Numbered from the stretch's first letter, positions 47,073 to 55,430 are shown. The stretch is 64,000 bases of DNA from SKVR01 sp037441525 (GCA_037441525.1 JBBISA010000012.1:1-64000); one strand, 5' to 3'. Translations and numbers: made by a program. The notes: generated by a model from the letters alone, not told the origin.

Positions 47073-47537
47073 CTATTTAGCGATGTGAATATAGTAGGAT
47101 GATTCTTTCTTAATGGCCGAACCTAATATTGCACCGCTTAAAGCACCAGCTGCAGTAAATAGCAGTACCGAAACAAAAGCATTACTTCATAATTCAAGTT
47201 CTATATCCGCCTGAACTTCAATTATTGAAACCAGAGACAATAATAACATAGTGGCGCCACCAATCAATGCACCTCCTTTAGCTTTATTTCCTTCAACCAC
47301 CCTTATATAGTTGATTTCCTGAAGGTTTTTCTTCTGAATAACCACATTGAAGCTATAACGAACACTATCATTAAGGATTTGAAGATTTCTGACCTGTAGC
47401 CTTTGAAAGCTTTTTAGTCCTATAGTAGCCTTGTCATAATGTTTTAAAGGAGGAAGGTTATAATTGCTTTGCGCAAATGCAGAGTGAAAAAGGGTTATTA
47501 ATAAAACCCCTAAAACAAGGTTTAAAAATTGCTTCAT
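47073..47537 (-). pseudogene. Glycine-zipper envelope protein interrupted by an in-frame TGA
   Basis: The first 116 codons (47187-47537) encode a signal peptide (MKQFLNLVLGVLLITLFHSAFAQ-type) and a domain ending in the zipper segment GGALIGGATMLLLSLVS. The frame stops at TGA (47187-47189) after ADIELEL, then continues for 37 more sense codons in the same frame: SNAFVSVLLF, TAAGALSGAILGSAIKKESS, YYIHIAK, and TAG at 47073. A second Gly-rich helix followed by a basic tail is what the first helix would be expected to pair with, so the TGA looks like a nonsense mutation or an assembly error. Its ATG overlaps the stop of the upstream gene (ATGA). Confidence 0.6.
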
Positions 47538-48295
47538 TGACGAATGTGTTTTTTGAGTTCCTTAGAAATTAGTATTGTCATATCTCCAAATTGTTCAAGC
47601 TGTTGCTGATAGTCTTCAACTTTCTTGCCCAAAACAACTGTTGGTTTTGTCCAGCCTACAGCATCTAATAACAACCGACCATTTCTATTATAAATAAATA
47701 AATATGATTCAAGCCTTATATTTCCATTTAAGCCAAACATACTTACACCTATAACTGATAGCCGTGTAAAACACTCTGCAACATTTTGAACATTTAAATC
47801 TTTAGCTAATTGCGAAACACGTTGACTTACAAGGTTATCTTGCTTGAAAATAAAAACGGGATTCTTCCCATTTTTCAGATCTGTAAAATTTAAATCACCT
47901 TCAGAGAAAAAAACTATGGGAAAGTTTTTATTGTCCACTCCTACACCCTGTTACACACGATATTTCTCCGCACTCTCACCTTTAAATGTTTCAACTGTAA
48001 TTAGGCTCAGATTATTATTTTCTTTAAGGGTATTAACAAGAATTGATTGGTAACGGTCAATCACTTTCTGTTGCACATTCAAAATCTGATCAGAAATTGA
48101 ATTGGTTTTCTCATTAAAAGCAGCTGCATCGATTAATGGGATTATCGGTTGGGAAACTGTTCCAATCATCATCGAAACAAGATTTAATGTATCAAGTGGA
48201 AGCAATCCATTGTAACTCTTATTAACAACCACTTTGCTCGAAACGCAGGAAGCAAGCAAAAATAAAACTGCAATTGGTGTGATTAGTTTTCTCAC
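47534..48295 (-). pseudogene. Lipoprotein gene split by an in-frame TAA
   Basis: The upstream part (47951-48295) encodes a lipoprotein signal (MRKLITPIAVLFLLASC) and a helical domain ending FKGESAEKYRV, then TAA at 47951-47953. Four codons later the same frame continues at a GTG (47938) for 134 more residues (DNKNFPIVFFSEGDLNF to the end ELKKHIRQ). That second part has no signal peptide and begins mid-domain. The simplest reading is one protein of about 252 residues broken by one nonsense change. The alternative is two genes, the second starting at GTG. I do not recognise the family. It is coupled by ATGA to the glycine-zipper gene, which is also broken. Confidence 0.6.
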
Positions 48296-48569
48296 TGGCT
48301 GAAGAATTTGCTTGTTTTTGTGAAATTATGGGTTCAATTACTATTCATTTAAATATGACGCCTAAATTACAATAAACCAATGGGATTCATAAATATTTTT
48401 TTAAATAATTTAATTTGTTTAGCATATTAATTATTTGATGTTTTTCATTTCATTTTTGTAAATGGCATATTAAATTCGCCTTACAAAATCATTTGTAGCA
48501 CATTATAGCCCTAAAAGTTACGATTTAGGTTGTCTGCATCAATAAAAAAAAGAGTTGCAAAGCAGACAA
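48296..48569. other. AT-rich intergenic stretch, no gene
   Basis: Contains the presumed promoter region of the split lipoprotein gene (minus strand) and nothing else recognisable before the hydrogenase-operon terminator. Confidence 0.5.
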
Positions 48570-48604
48570 TTAAAAAGGGATTAGCTGCGCTAATCCCTTT
48601 TTAA
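48570..48604 (-). terminator. Terminator of the hydrogenase-1 operon
   Basis: A perfect 16-bp stem (48570-48585 with 48589-48604; core AAGGGATTAGC/GCTAATCCCTT) with a 3-nt TGC loop and T/A runs at both sides, 25 bp beyond the hydC1 stop. Confidence 0.9.
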
Positions 48605-48629
48605 TTGAAGATAATCGGTTTAAAGGATC

Positions 48630-49121
48630 TTAATCCTCGTTTTCGTATTCTTTGAGAATATCCTTAACACCATCGGTAGTAACCCGACCATAGGTTTTGT
48701 CGCCAACCATTACCACAGGAGCAAGTCCGCAGGCACCAACGCAGCGCAGGCAGGTAATGGAGAATTTACCATCAGGGGTTGTTTCGCCCACAGGTACTTT
48801 AAGAATCCGCTTAAACTCGTCGAGTACCTTTTCGGCCCCACGCACATAACATGCTGTACCTGTGCAGATTGAAATGGGATAGCGCCCCCTGGGCAACATA
48901 GTAAAGAAGGAGTAGAAGGTAACCACACCATAAACCTTTGCCACGGGTATGTTAAGCTCCTGGGCTACTACTTCCTGTACTTCGGCAGGAAGGTATCCGA
49001 ATATTTCCTGTGCTTTATGCAATACGTTGATGAGCTCGCCTGCTTCATTATTAAATGATTTGGCCACATCTTTCAGCTTCTGCACATCGCTTTCTTTCAA
49101 TTTTAACTTTACTGAAGTCAT
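48630..49121 (-). CDS. hydC: HydC1: NuoE-like [2Fe-2S] subunit of HydABC hydrogenase
   Basis: A 163-residue thioredoxin-like ferredoxin subunit. The N-terminal helical part (VLHKAQEIFGYLPAEVQE) is that of NuoE. The cluster ligands are Cys86 and Cys91 (ICTGTACYVRG) and Cys127 and Cys131 (CVGACGLAP); Cys124 is extra. In the HydABC enzyme this small subunit carries electrons between the flavin subunit and the hydrogenase. It is the last gene of the operon, 90 bp after hydA1, with a hairpin in the gap and a terminator just beyond. Confidence 0.9.
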   Translation of the reverse strand: MTSVKLKLKESDVQKLKDVAKSFNNEAGELINVLHKAQEIFGYLPAEVQEVVAQELNIPVAKVYGVVTFYSFFTMLPRGRYPISICTGTACYVRGAEKVLDEFKRILKVPVGETTPDGKFSITCLRCVGACGLAPVVMVGDKTYGRVTTDGVKDILKEYENED

Positions 49122-49169
49122 TATAATGAAATTTTTATCGTTACAAATAATTTGTCTGGAGGGCTTACA

Positions 49170-49200
49170 GAATTCGGGAAGGTATCCCCTTCAGGAATTC
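49170..49200 (-). other. Hairpin in the hydA1-hydC1 gap
   Basis: GAATTC (49170-49175) pairs with GAATTC (49195-49200), and GAAGG (49078+100 to 49182, i.e. 49178-49182) pairs with CCTTC (49188-49192), with a 2x2 internal loop. It may be a processing or stability element that sets the subunit ratio; there is no T run for termination. Confidence 0.4.
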
Positions 49201-49211
49201 AGGGCCGGTTA

Positions 49212-50987
49212 TTAATGGTCGAGCAGGATTTGCCTGTCTTTCTTTGCAAAATAATGAGTGTGCAGCAGATGGTGTGCTTTTTCGCTACCTGGTTTACCGA
49301 GGTATTCGTTGTACAACTTAATGATTGAGGGGTTTTCGTGAGACTTACGGATTGTTTTCGCTTCATCTTCGCTGTAAATGGCTTTTGCACGTGCTTTAAG
49401 AATTGAAGAATCGCCATGATGCAAGGGCTGGCCCCCACCACCAATACAACCACCAGGGCAGGCCATAATTTCGATGGCATGGAAATCGGCTGCACCGGCT
49501 TTTACACTGTCGAGCAGTTTACGGGCGTTACCCAAACCGTGAGCAATACCAATCTTAATATCCACACCATTAAAATCAACCGTTGCAGAGCGAATTCCTT
49601 CGAAACCGCGGAGGGCTTCAAAATCGACTTTCTCAAGGGTTTTGCCGGTGTGCAGCTCATAGGCAGTGCGTGCGGCAGCTTCAATAACACCACCGGTAGT
49701 ACCAAAAATAACGCCAGCACCTGTTGACTCGCCCAGGGGCTTGTCGTAATCTTCATCGGGTAGCGAATTGAAATGGATGTTGGCCTGTTTTATAAGGTGG
49801 GCCAGTTCGCGGGTTGAAATGGAGAAATCTACATCGGGGTTGCCATCGGTTTTAAACTCTTCGCGGCTGCACTCGTATTTCTTGGCAACGCATGGCATAA
49901 TAGAAACCACTACCATGTCTTTACGGTCAATTTTCTGTTTTTCGGCAAAATAGGTTTTGGCAATTGCACCAAACATTTGCTGTGGCGAGCGAGCGGTTGA
50001 CGGAATATCGAGCATATCAGGATAGTAAAACTCGAAGAAGTTAACCCAGCCGGGGCAGCATGAGGTAAGAATGGGGAGTTTTACGTCTTTGTCGCCACTC
50101 AGATGGCGTGTAATACGGTCGAGTAATTCGGTGCCCTCTTCCATGATGGTAAGGTCGGCGGCGAAATCGGTATCAAAAACAAAATCGAAACCCAGTTGCC
50201 GCAAAGCAGCTACCATTTTGCCGGTAACCAGCGTGCCGGGGGCCATACCGAATTCTTCACCCAAAGCAGCACGCACGGCAGGAGCAGTTTGTACTACAAC
50301 GGTTTTGGTGGGGTTGGCAAGGGCGGCAATCACATTTTTGGTATGGTCAACTTCGGTAAGAGCACCGGTGGGGCAAACTGCCACACACTGTCCGCAATAG
50401 GTACACTCGCTGTGGTCGAGATCGCGCTCAAAAGCAGGAGCAACAACAGCTTCAAAACCACGGTTGATACCTGATAGTACGCCTACGGTCTGAAAATCGT
50501 TGCACATGGTTTCGCAGCGACGGCACATGATGCACTTATCCATTTCGCGGATAATTGCGGGTGAAAAGTCGGGTTTATAGGTTGATTTTTCGCCCTGAAA
50601 TGGAATGTCTCTTACTCCCATCTTGATGGCCAGGGATTGAAGATCGCAGTTACCCGATTTGGCGCAGATAAGACAATCGAAGGGGTGGTCGGAAATGATG
50701 AGTTCGAGCACAGTGCGGCGGGCATTCATAACCTTTACGTTGTTGGTTTTAACAACCATACCTTCTGCACATTCGGTGGCGCATGAGGGGGCCAGGTTAC
50801 GTCGGCCTTCCACATCAACCACACATACGCGACAACCGCCGGGTTTATGTTCAATGTTGAGATCTTTAAGGTTCATGTAGCAAAGGGTTGGAATTTCGAT
50901 ACCCAGTTTTTTTGCTGCATGGAAGATGGTGGTTCCCTTTTCAACCTCAACAGTTCTATTATCTATAGTTAATTTGATAAGTTCCAT
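49212..50987 (-). CDS. hydA: HydA1: [FeFe]-hydrogenase catalytic subunit, canonical H-cluster
   Basis: A 591-residue group A hydrogenase subunit that makes or oxidises H2. Domains in order: a [2Fe-2S] plant-type ferredoxin (Cys36, 52, 55, 69), a His-Cys [4Fe-4S] site (HPFDCLICAKSGNC, 101-114), two [4Fe-4S] motifs (Cys152/155/158/162 and 195/198/201/205), then the H-cluster domain. Its three loops are complete: TSCCPGW (Cys310, Cys311), MPCVAKKYE (Cys366) and MACPGGCIGGGGQP (Cys510, Cys514). A small-subunit-like tail follows. There is no extra C-terminal [2Fe-2S] domain as in Thermotoga HydA. With HydB1 and HydC1 it should form an NAD(H)/ferredoxin-linked, probably electron-bifurcating complex. 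Confidence 0.95.
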   Translation of the reverse strand: MELIKLTIDNRTVEVEKGTTIFHAAKKLGIEIPTLCYMNLKDLNIEHKPGGCRVCVVDVEGRRNLAPSCATECAEGMVVKTNNVKVMNARRTVLELIISDHPFDCLICAKSGNCDLQSLAIKMGVRDIPFQGEKSTYKPDFSPAIIREMDKCIMCRRCETMCNDFQTVGVLSGINRGFEAVVAPAFERDLDHSECTYCGQCVAVCPTGALTEVDHTKNVIAALANPTKTVVVQTAPAVRAALGEEFGMAPGTLVTGKMVAALRQLGFDFVFDTDFAADLTIMEEGTELLDRITRHLSGDKDVKLPILTSCCPGWVNFFEFYYPDMLDIPSTARSPQQMFGAIAKTYFAEKQKIDRKDMVVVSIMPCVAKKYECSREEFKTDGNPDVDFSISTRELAHLIKQANIHFNSLPDEDYDKPLGESTGAGVIFGTTGGVIEAAARTAYELHTGKTLEKVDFEALRGFEGIRSATVDFNGVDIKIGIAHGLGNARKLLDSVKAGAADFHAIEIMACPGGCIGGGGQPLHHGDSSILKARAKAIYSEDEAKTIRKSHENPSIIKLYNEYLGKPGSEKAHHLLHTHYFAKKDRQILLDH

Positions 50988-51012
50988 TATATTGTGTACT
51001 GTTAAAAGTGAA

Positions 51013-52806
51013 TTAAATTACTGCAATTGCATTAAACTTACATTTTTCGAGGCAGGCACCGCATTTTATACACAGGCTCTGTTCGATAATATGCACTTGT
51101 TTTCTTTCGCCAGAGATACAGTTAACCGGGCAGTTGCGTGCACATGCGGTGCAACCAACACAGTTCTCGGCAATTACCTCATAACGGATCAGGTCTTTGC
51201 AAACTCCTGCCGGGCAGCGATGATCCCTTACGTGTGCAAGGTACTCGTCGTAGAAGTTGTCGAGGGTAGACAGAACGGGGTTGGGCGATGTCTGGCCAAG
51301 TCCACACAGCGAGGTATCCTTAATTACCTGGCTAAGGTTGCGAAGTTTCGCCAGATCGGCTTCAGTGGAGTGCCCTTTGCAAATATGTTCGAGTTGTTCG
51401 TAAAGACGCTTGTTACCGATGCGGCATGGTGAGCATTTTCCGCAGGATTCTTCCACGGTGAAATCGAGATAGAACTTGGCAACTGCCACCATGCAATCGT
51501 CTTCATCCATAACAATCATACCACCAGATCCCATCATTGAGCCAGATGCAAGTAGGTTATCGTAATCGATGGGTATGTCGAGATGTTTTTCGGTAAGACA
51601 GCCACCAGAGGGACCACCCGTTTGAACAGCCTTGAATTTCTTACCACCTTTTATGCCACCACCAATCTCGTATATTACCTCGCGAAGGGTGATACCCATA
51701 GGTACTTCGATCAAACCAACGTTGTTGATCTTTCCGGCAAGGGCAAAAACTTTGGTACCTTTTGATTTTTCGGTTCCTATAGCGGCAAACCATGGTGCAC
51801 CTTTATTAATTATAACCGGGATGTTGGCATAGGTTTCAACGTTGTTTACGTTGGTGGGCTTACCAAGGTACCCACTTTGAGCCGGGAAGGGTGGTTTAAA
51901 GGTAGGCTCACCGCGATGTCCTTCCATGGAGTGGATCAACGCAGTTTCTTCACCGCAAACAAAAGCACCTGCACCATAACGTATCTCCACATCAAAATCG
52001 AACCCTGAGCCTAAGATATCTTTTCCGAGCAGTCCATATTCGCGTGCCTGGTTGATGGCAATTTTTAAACGCTGTATTGCCAGGGGATACTCAGCCCTGA
52101 TATAAATAAGACCTTTGGTTGCGCCAATGCAGAAACCGTTGATAACCATGGCTTCGAGCACAGAATGGGGATCTCCTTCCAGGATTGAGCGATCCATAAA
52201 TGCACCGGGGTCACCTTCGTCGGCGTTACACACTACATATTTCTGATCGGCATGGTTCTGACTGGCAATTTTCCATTTCAAACCGGTTGGGAAGCCACCG
52301 CCACCGCGGCCACGCAGGCCCGAGTCGATAACGGTCTGAATAGCTTGCTCGGGTTTCATTTCGAGCAATACTTTGCCCATGGCCTCGTATCCATCGGCCG
52401 CAAGGTATTCATTGATGTTTTCAGGGTCAATTAGTCCGCAATTGCGCAATGCAATCCTGATCTGTTTTTTATAGAAGCCCATGTGCTTACTGTCGGGAAT
52501 CTGCTCCTTGCGGGTAGGGTCAACATACAGCAGCTTGTTTACCTTGCGTCCTTTAATCACATGCTCGGCAACAATCAGAGCGGCATCTTTAGGTTGTACG
52601 CTTACATAAAATGTATTATCGGGTATCATTTTTACAATGGGCCCTTTTTCGCAAAAGCCAAAACAACCCGTTGTAACCACCTGAACTTCATTTTCAAGGT
52701 TATTTTGCTGAACTTCCTTTTTCAGGTTTTCATAAAGCACGTCGCTGGAAGATGCGCGGCAACCGGTGCCACCGCAAACCAACATATGCATTTTGTATTT
52801 AGCCAT
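51013..52806 (-). CDS. hydB: HydB1: NuoF-like flavin/NADH subunit, full length
   Basis: A 597-residue diaphorase subunit. An N-terminal thioredoxin-like [2Fe-2S] domain (Cys11, Cys16, Cys48, Cys52) is followed by the NuoF core: GRGGGGFPTGLKW for NADH, ADEGDPGAFMDRS, then GAGAFVCGEETALIHSMEG around the FMN. An SLBB segment and the [4Fe-4S] motif SCGKCSPCRIG with SLCGLGQ come next. Two ferredoxin-type [4Fe-4S] motifs close the protein (CVGCTACARNCPVNC and CIKCGACLEKC). This five-part layout is that of bifurcating HydABC enzymes; the C-terminal ferredoxin domain is thought to matter for ferredoxin-coupled electron transfer. It lies 25 bp upstream of hydA1. Confidence 0.95.
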   Translation of the reverse strand: MAKYKMHMLVCGGTGCRASSSDVLYENLKKEVQQNNLENEVQVVTTGCFGFCEKGPIVKMIPDNTFYVSVQPKDAALIVAEHVIKGRKVNKLLYVDPTRKEQIPDSKHMGFYKKQIRIALRNCGLIDPENINEYLAADGYEAMGKVLLEMKPEQAIQTVIDSGLRGRGGGGFPTGLKWKIASQNHADQKYVVCNADEGDPGAFMDRSILEGDPHSVLEAMVINGFCIGATKGLIYIRAEYPLAIQRLKIAINQAREYGLLGKDILGSGFDFDVEIRYGAGAFVCGEETALIHSMEGHRGEPTFKPPFPAQSGYLGKPTNVNNVETYANIPVIINKGAPWFAAIGTEKSKGTKVFALAGKINNVGLIEVPMGITLREVIYEIGGGIKGGKKFKAVQTGGPSGGCLTEKHLDIPIDYDNLLASGSMMGSGGMIVMDEDDCMVAVAKFYLDFTVEESCGKCSPCRIGNKRLYEQLEHICKGHSTEADLAKLRNLSQVIKDTSLCGLGQTSPNPVLSTLDNFYDEYLAHVRDHRCPAGVCKDLIRYEVIAENCVGCTACARNCPVNCISGERKQVHIIEQSLCIKCGACLEKCKFNAIAVI

Positions 52807-52826
52807 TCGTTAATTCCTCCTTAAAA

Positions 52827-53225
52827 TTATTTTTTATCAATTGTTTCGTAATTCACCGGGATAATACCCTCGAGCAATTCACCATTCTTAATGTATTTCT
52901 CGATGATGTCATCAGCCTTTTTAATATCCACATATCCAAAAACAATGGGTTCGCGGTTGGGCAAAGTAACTTCAATAGTTGGCTCGGCATAGCAATAGCC
53001 CATGCAACCGGTTTGACTAACAATGGAGTCAACCCCTCTTTTTTCCATTTCTTCGATCATGTATTCCATAACCGTTTTGGCGCCTGAGGCAATCCCGCAG
53101 GTTGCCATAGCAACTTTCACCAATACTCGCCCTTCAGGATTGTCGCTTTTTTCACGCAATGCAATCTGGGTCTGAAGATCGCTCTTCATTTTTTTCAAAT
53201 CGGCTAATGATTTAATTTTTGTCAT
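52827..53225 (-). CDS. Thioredoxin-like [2Fe-2S] protein, first gene of the hyd1 operon
   Basis: A 132-residue protein with a thioredoxin-like ferredoxin fold. An N-terminal coiled helix precedes KVAMATCGIASGAKTVMEYM (Cys43), then QTGCMGYCYAEPTIEV (Cys74, Cys78). Only three of the usual four ligand cysteines are present; the position about five after Cys43 is Gly/Ala. From memory this CGIAxGA form is common in proteins encoded beside NuoF-like genes, so it may be a natural subclass rather than a defect. It could act as a fourth, accessory electron carrier or assembly subunit. It starts a four-gene operon with hydB1, 20 bp away. Confidence 0.8.
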   Translation of the reverse strand: MTKIKSLADLKKMKSDLQTQIALREKSDNPEGRVLVKVAMATCGIASGAKTVMEYMIEEMEKRGVDSIVSQTGCMGYCYAEPTIEVTLPNREPIVFGYVDIKKADDIIEKYIKNGELLEGIIPVNYETIDKK

Positions 53226-53618
53226 TTTTTGATTCCCATTTAATAATTAAACAAAAGAATATTCTCTATCAAACATAGGTAACCACAGTTGAAAAACACT
53301 CAACATTGTGGTTGATGTACAATTTGTTTGATGAATTTTTTTGGAGATAATTTGGTTTGTGCTAAAAATCATTTTACAGTAAATGATTGAATTTCAAAAC
53401 TAAAAACTCGTATTTACCTATTTCTACAACTATATGATTTGAAAAAATTTTGAGTTGTGAAATGATGTACAAAGATACTGCTTTAATGTTGAGAAAAAGT
53501 AAAAAAAGGCATTTTTTTTAACTTTAGAATGATTCTTAATTAGTTGCCAATGAAAATTTTACATCTGCCGCCATTCTAATAGTTTAAAGGTAATTATGCT
53601 TATTTGAACCCAGGTTTT
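53226..53618 (-). promoter_or_regulatory. Leader/promoter region of the hyd1 operon with hairpin
   Basis: A 393-bp gap with no gene. Two minus-strand -7 candidates fit TAnnTTTG: TATGTTTG (plus 53270-53277) and TATCTTTG (plus 53470-53477). A hairpin with arms AACCACA-GTTGA (53281-53292) and TCAAC-AT-TGTGGTT (53300-53313) lies just upstream of the proximal -7 box, so it would be an operator for that promoter or a leader structure if the distal promoter is used. Its dyad half AACCACA is unlike a Rex box. Confidence 0.45.
53455..53472. promoter_or_regulatory. Weak Rex-box-like site upstream of the hyd1 operon
   Basis: TTGTGAA-ATGA-TGTACAA compared with the Rex consensus TTGTGAAnnnnTTCACAA: the left half is perfect and the right half matches 5 of 7. 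It overlaps the distal -7 candidate TATCTTTG (53470-53477), where a repressor would block transcription. Confidence 0.35.
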
Positions 53619-54170
53619 TTAAGGGTTATCTGCTTGAAGCTCAGAAAGATTTTCAGCAATCATTGCCTTAAGCTGACGAATGATAAGAGGATTGTTCAGA
53701 GGAAGACCTTCAAGCACCTCTTTTACCTCCGCTGTGTTGAATTCATAGAAATTCTGGTTGATTTGGTGCCGGTATATAAAATCGAGTTCAGGATTTGCTC
53801 CTACCAGTAGCATTATTACCCCTGGCATGTCGCCAAGGGGTTGCCTGTCTATATGACTGTGGCCGAAAACAGCCCTGACCCGGGTACCCTTTCCTGGTTG
53901 TGATGTTATATTGAAACTTCCACCTGTCATTTCAGCATTTTGCCTGAACAATGGTAACCCAAGACCCACTTTTCGGGTAGTGCGGCTTGTAAAATAAGGA
54001 TCGGTTACTTTGGGCAATAATGCAGCTTCAATTCCCTTCCCATTATCGTTAATCTCAACTACAAGTTGGTCGTCAGCGTGTGTTTCGGTTATTATGATTT
54101 CAATATGAGTGGCACCCGCACTGATTGAATTTTGCACAATATCAAGAACGTGAAGGGAAATGTCTTTCAT
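53619..54170 (-). CDS. Stand-alone HATPase (histidine-kinase-like ATPase) protein
   Basis: A 183-residue protein with a GHKL ATPase domain: the N-box-like ISLHVLDIVQNSISAGATHI, the G1 box EINDNGKGI, and the G2 region RKVGLGLPLFRQNAEMTGG. There is no dimerisation/phosphoacceptor (HisKA) domain, no PAS and no membrane segment. The C-terminal 75 residues (from about GDMPGVIMLLVG) are a separate helical part without a recognised domain. Homologues are found next to [FeFe]-hydrogenase genes in anaerobes such as clostridia, so it is probably part of a redox-signalling module with the PHP, DRTGG and HydS genes. Output partner unknown. Confidence 0.75.
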   Translation of the reverse strand: MKDISLHVLDIVQNSISAGATHIEIIITETHADDQLVVEINDNGKGIEAALLPKVTDPYFTSRTTRKVGLGLPLFRQNAEMTGGSFNITSQPGKGTRVRAVFGHSHIDRQPLGDMPGVIMLLVGANPELDFIYRHQINQNFYEFNTAEVKEVLEGLPLNNPLIIRQLKAMIAENLSELQADNP

Positions 54171-54204
54171 AAAAAATAATGTGTTTTAAAGTGTAGTTGT
54201 AATA

Positions 54205-54259
54205 TTTAACCAGAATTAGTCATTTGGAATGCAATGAACTAATGACTTAGCCGGGTTTA
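54205..54259 (+). repeat. 57-bp imperfect palindromic repeat, copy B
   Basis: Inverted relative to copy A at 45374-45428. It shares the run CTAAGTCATTAGTTCA and the core GCATTCC when read on the minus strand, and about 88 percent of aligned positions overall. It can form a hairpin (ATTAGTCATT with AATGAACTAAT). It lies in the 140-bp gap between the HATPase and PHP genes, inside what would otherwise be one transcription unit. Confidence 0.75.
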
Positions 54260-54310
54260 ACAGGGGTTTTCTATTAACATGTGTAAATGAATTGAAATCC
54301 TGAATAAACC

Positions 54311-55063
54311 TCAGGCGTCCATGTCAGAATATACTACCCTGCGCCCCTCTGTGGCGGCAAAAGCCATCTTAATCTCTTCAAAAGAGGGTGTTTGGATTTG
54401 GAGCAGGGTAACCGAAGCCCCTATCTGAGAAGGCAGATGTGCATCTGAACTCCTTATAAACACATTGTTTTTCAGATAAGGGAACATCCTGAGTATCTCC
54501 TTGATGGTGGTGTGGCCGGATATTTCATAGGCATCAGCATTAAGCCCGGGTGGAACAAAACCCAGTTGACTCACCAGGCTGAATTTTTTCCGGTCGATGT
54601 GGGCTGGAATGAACAATCCGTTCAATTCGTGCACTTTGCGCTCAACCTGGTCTATGGTTTGATTAATGGCCGAAATAAGAAGTTTCTCTTCTTCTAATAC
54701 TATCATCTCCTGTTCGTCCACTACCACCTGGTGGCCAAAATACTGCGGGTCGTTTTTAATATCAGGAAGATGTTCATCGAGGTAGTTCTGAAAAATTTCC
54801 TGCGCCTGAGTGTTGCCAAACAAAGCCAGGCAATGCACTTCTTCCCTGGTTGTGACTTCGGCCCCGCAAAGGGTAAATATTCCCTGTTTTGCGGCCAGCT
54901 TTTTTACTAAGGGAGCCTGCCGGAGGGAGTTATGATCGGTAATGGCAATAATGTGAAGATTTTGGGCCATGGCCTGGGCCACAATATTTGCAGGGCTCAT
55001 CTCCAGATCGCCACATGGCGATAACAAAGAATGTATATGCAGGTCGGCCCTGAAAATTTCCAT
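54311..55063 (-). CDS. PHP-domain protein of the hydrogenase-linked module
   Basis: A 250-residue PHP (polymerase and histidinol phosphatase) domain protein. The metal-binding N-terminus ADLHIHSLLSPCGD has the HxH pair. AITDHNSLRQAP follows, then GAEVTTREEVHCLALF with Glu and His ligands. Later sections show FIPAHIDRK and a final SSDAHLPSQIG (Asp-Ala-His), so the metal set is complete and the protein should be a phosphoesterase. The substrate is unknown; a signalling nucleotide or phosphoprotein is possible. It starts 3 bp after the downstream-facing DRTGG gene, so the genes are coupled. Confidence 0.8.
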   Translation of the reverse strand: MEIFRADLHIHSLLSPCGDLEMSPANIVAQAMAQNLHIIAITDHNSLRQAPLVKKLAAKQGIFTLCGAEVTTREEVHCLALFGNTQAQEIFQNYLDEHLPDIKNDPQYFGHQVVVDEQEMIVLEEEKLLISAINQTIDQVERKVHELNGLFIPAHIDRKKFSLVSQLGFVPPGLNADAYEISGHTTIKEILRMFPYLKNNVFIRSSDAHLPSQIGASVTLLQIQTPSFEEIKMAFAATEGRRVVYSDMDA

Positions 55064-55066
55064 GTA

Positions 55067-55399
55067 TCAACGTATTAATGCGTATAGTTTTCCGGCAATC
55101 TCGAAAGTACTCATATCGGCACCAAGCAGGGGAATACCCTCTTCGTTGCTCTGCGCAAGGGTATCGGGCTCAGGCTCGTTATTACTGACAAGAATTATGG
55201 CAGCCAGGTCTTTGAGCGAGGCGATTGCCATAACATTTTTATGTGTTTGCAAGGTTATCCAAACTTGGCCTGCATCCGCATTGCCCATAACATCGCTTAA
55301 AAGATCGGAAACATATCCTCCTGAAATTTCATTCTTAAGTCCGGTGGCTCCACCGAAAACTTTAAGGTCAAGTTGTTCAGTTAATTGCTTTACAGTCAT
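55067..55399 (-). CDS. DRTGG-domain protein, copy 2
   Basis: A 110-residue protein from the Met at 55399; a longer frame to 55462 overlaps hydS and adds non-conserved residues. It begins MTVKQLTEQLDLKVFGG and has SGGYVSDLLSDVMG and VWITLQTHKNVMAIASLK. This is the compact alpha/beta DRTGG fold seen in phosphotransacetylase N-termini and in CBS/DRTGG regulators. It is a paralogue of the protein at 57372-57716. It probably senses a small ligand or binds a partner; there is no catalytic motif. It lies 31 bp after hydS and 3 bp before the PHP gene. Confidence 0.78.
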   Translation of the reverse strand: MTVKQLTEQLDLKVFGGATGLKNEISGGYVSDLLSDVMGNADAGQVWITLQTHKNVMAIASLKDLAAIILVSNNEPEPDTLAQSNEEGIPLLGADMSTFEIAGKLYALIR

Positions 55400-55430
55400 T
55401 TTTCGAAAAGATATAATTAAATTGTACCAT

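Noticed and set aside
47187..47189. TGA read as selenocysteine
   Set aside because: No SECIS-like hairpin was seen directly after it and the context is a membrane glycine-zipper protein, not a redox site. A nonsense mutation or error is simpler.
50926..51432. A 168-codon plus-strand frame opposite the hydA1/hydB1 junction
   Set aside because: Antisense to well-supported hydrogenase genes; composition follows the opposite strand's codon structure and no family is recognisable.
48630..53225. hydABC1 genes as part of respiratory complex I
   Set aside because: NuoE/NuoF/NuoG-like proteins occur, but HydA1 carries a full H-cluster and no membrane Nuo subunits are nearby, so this is a soluble hydrogenase.
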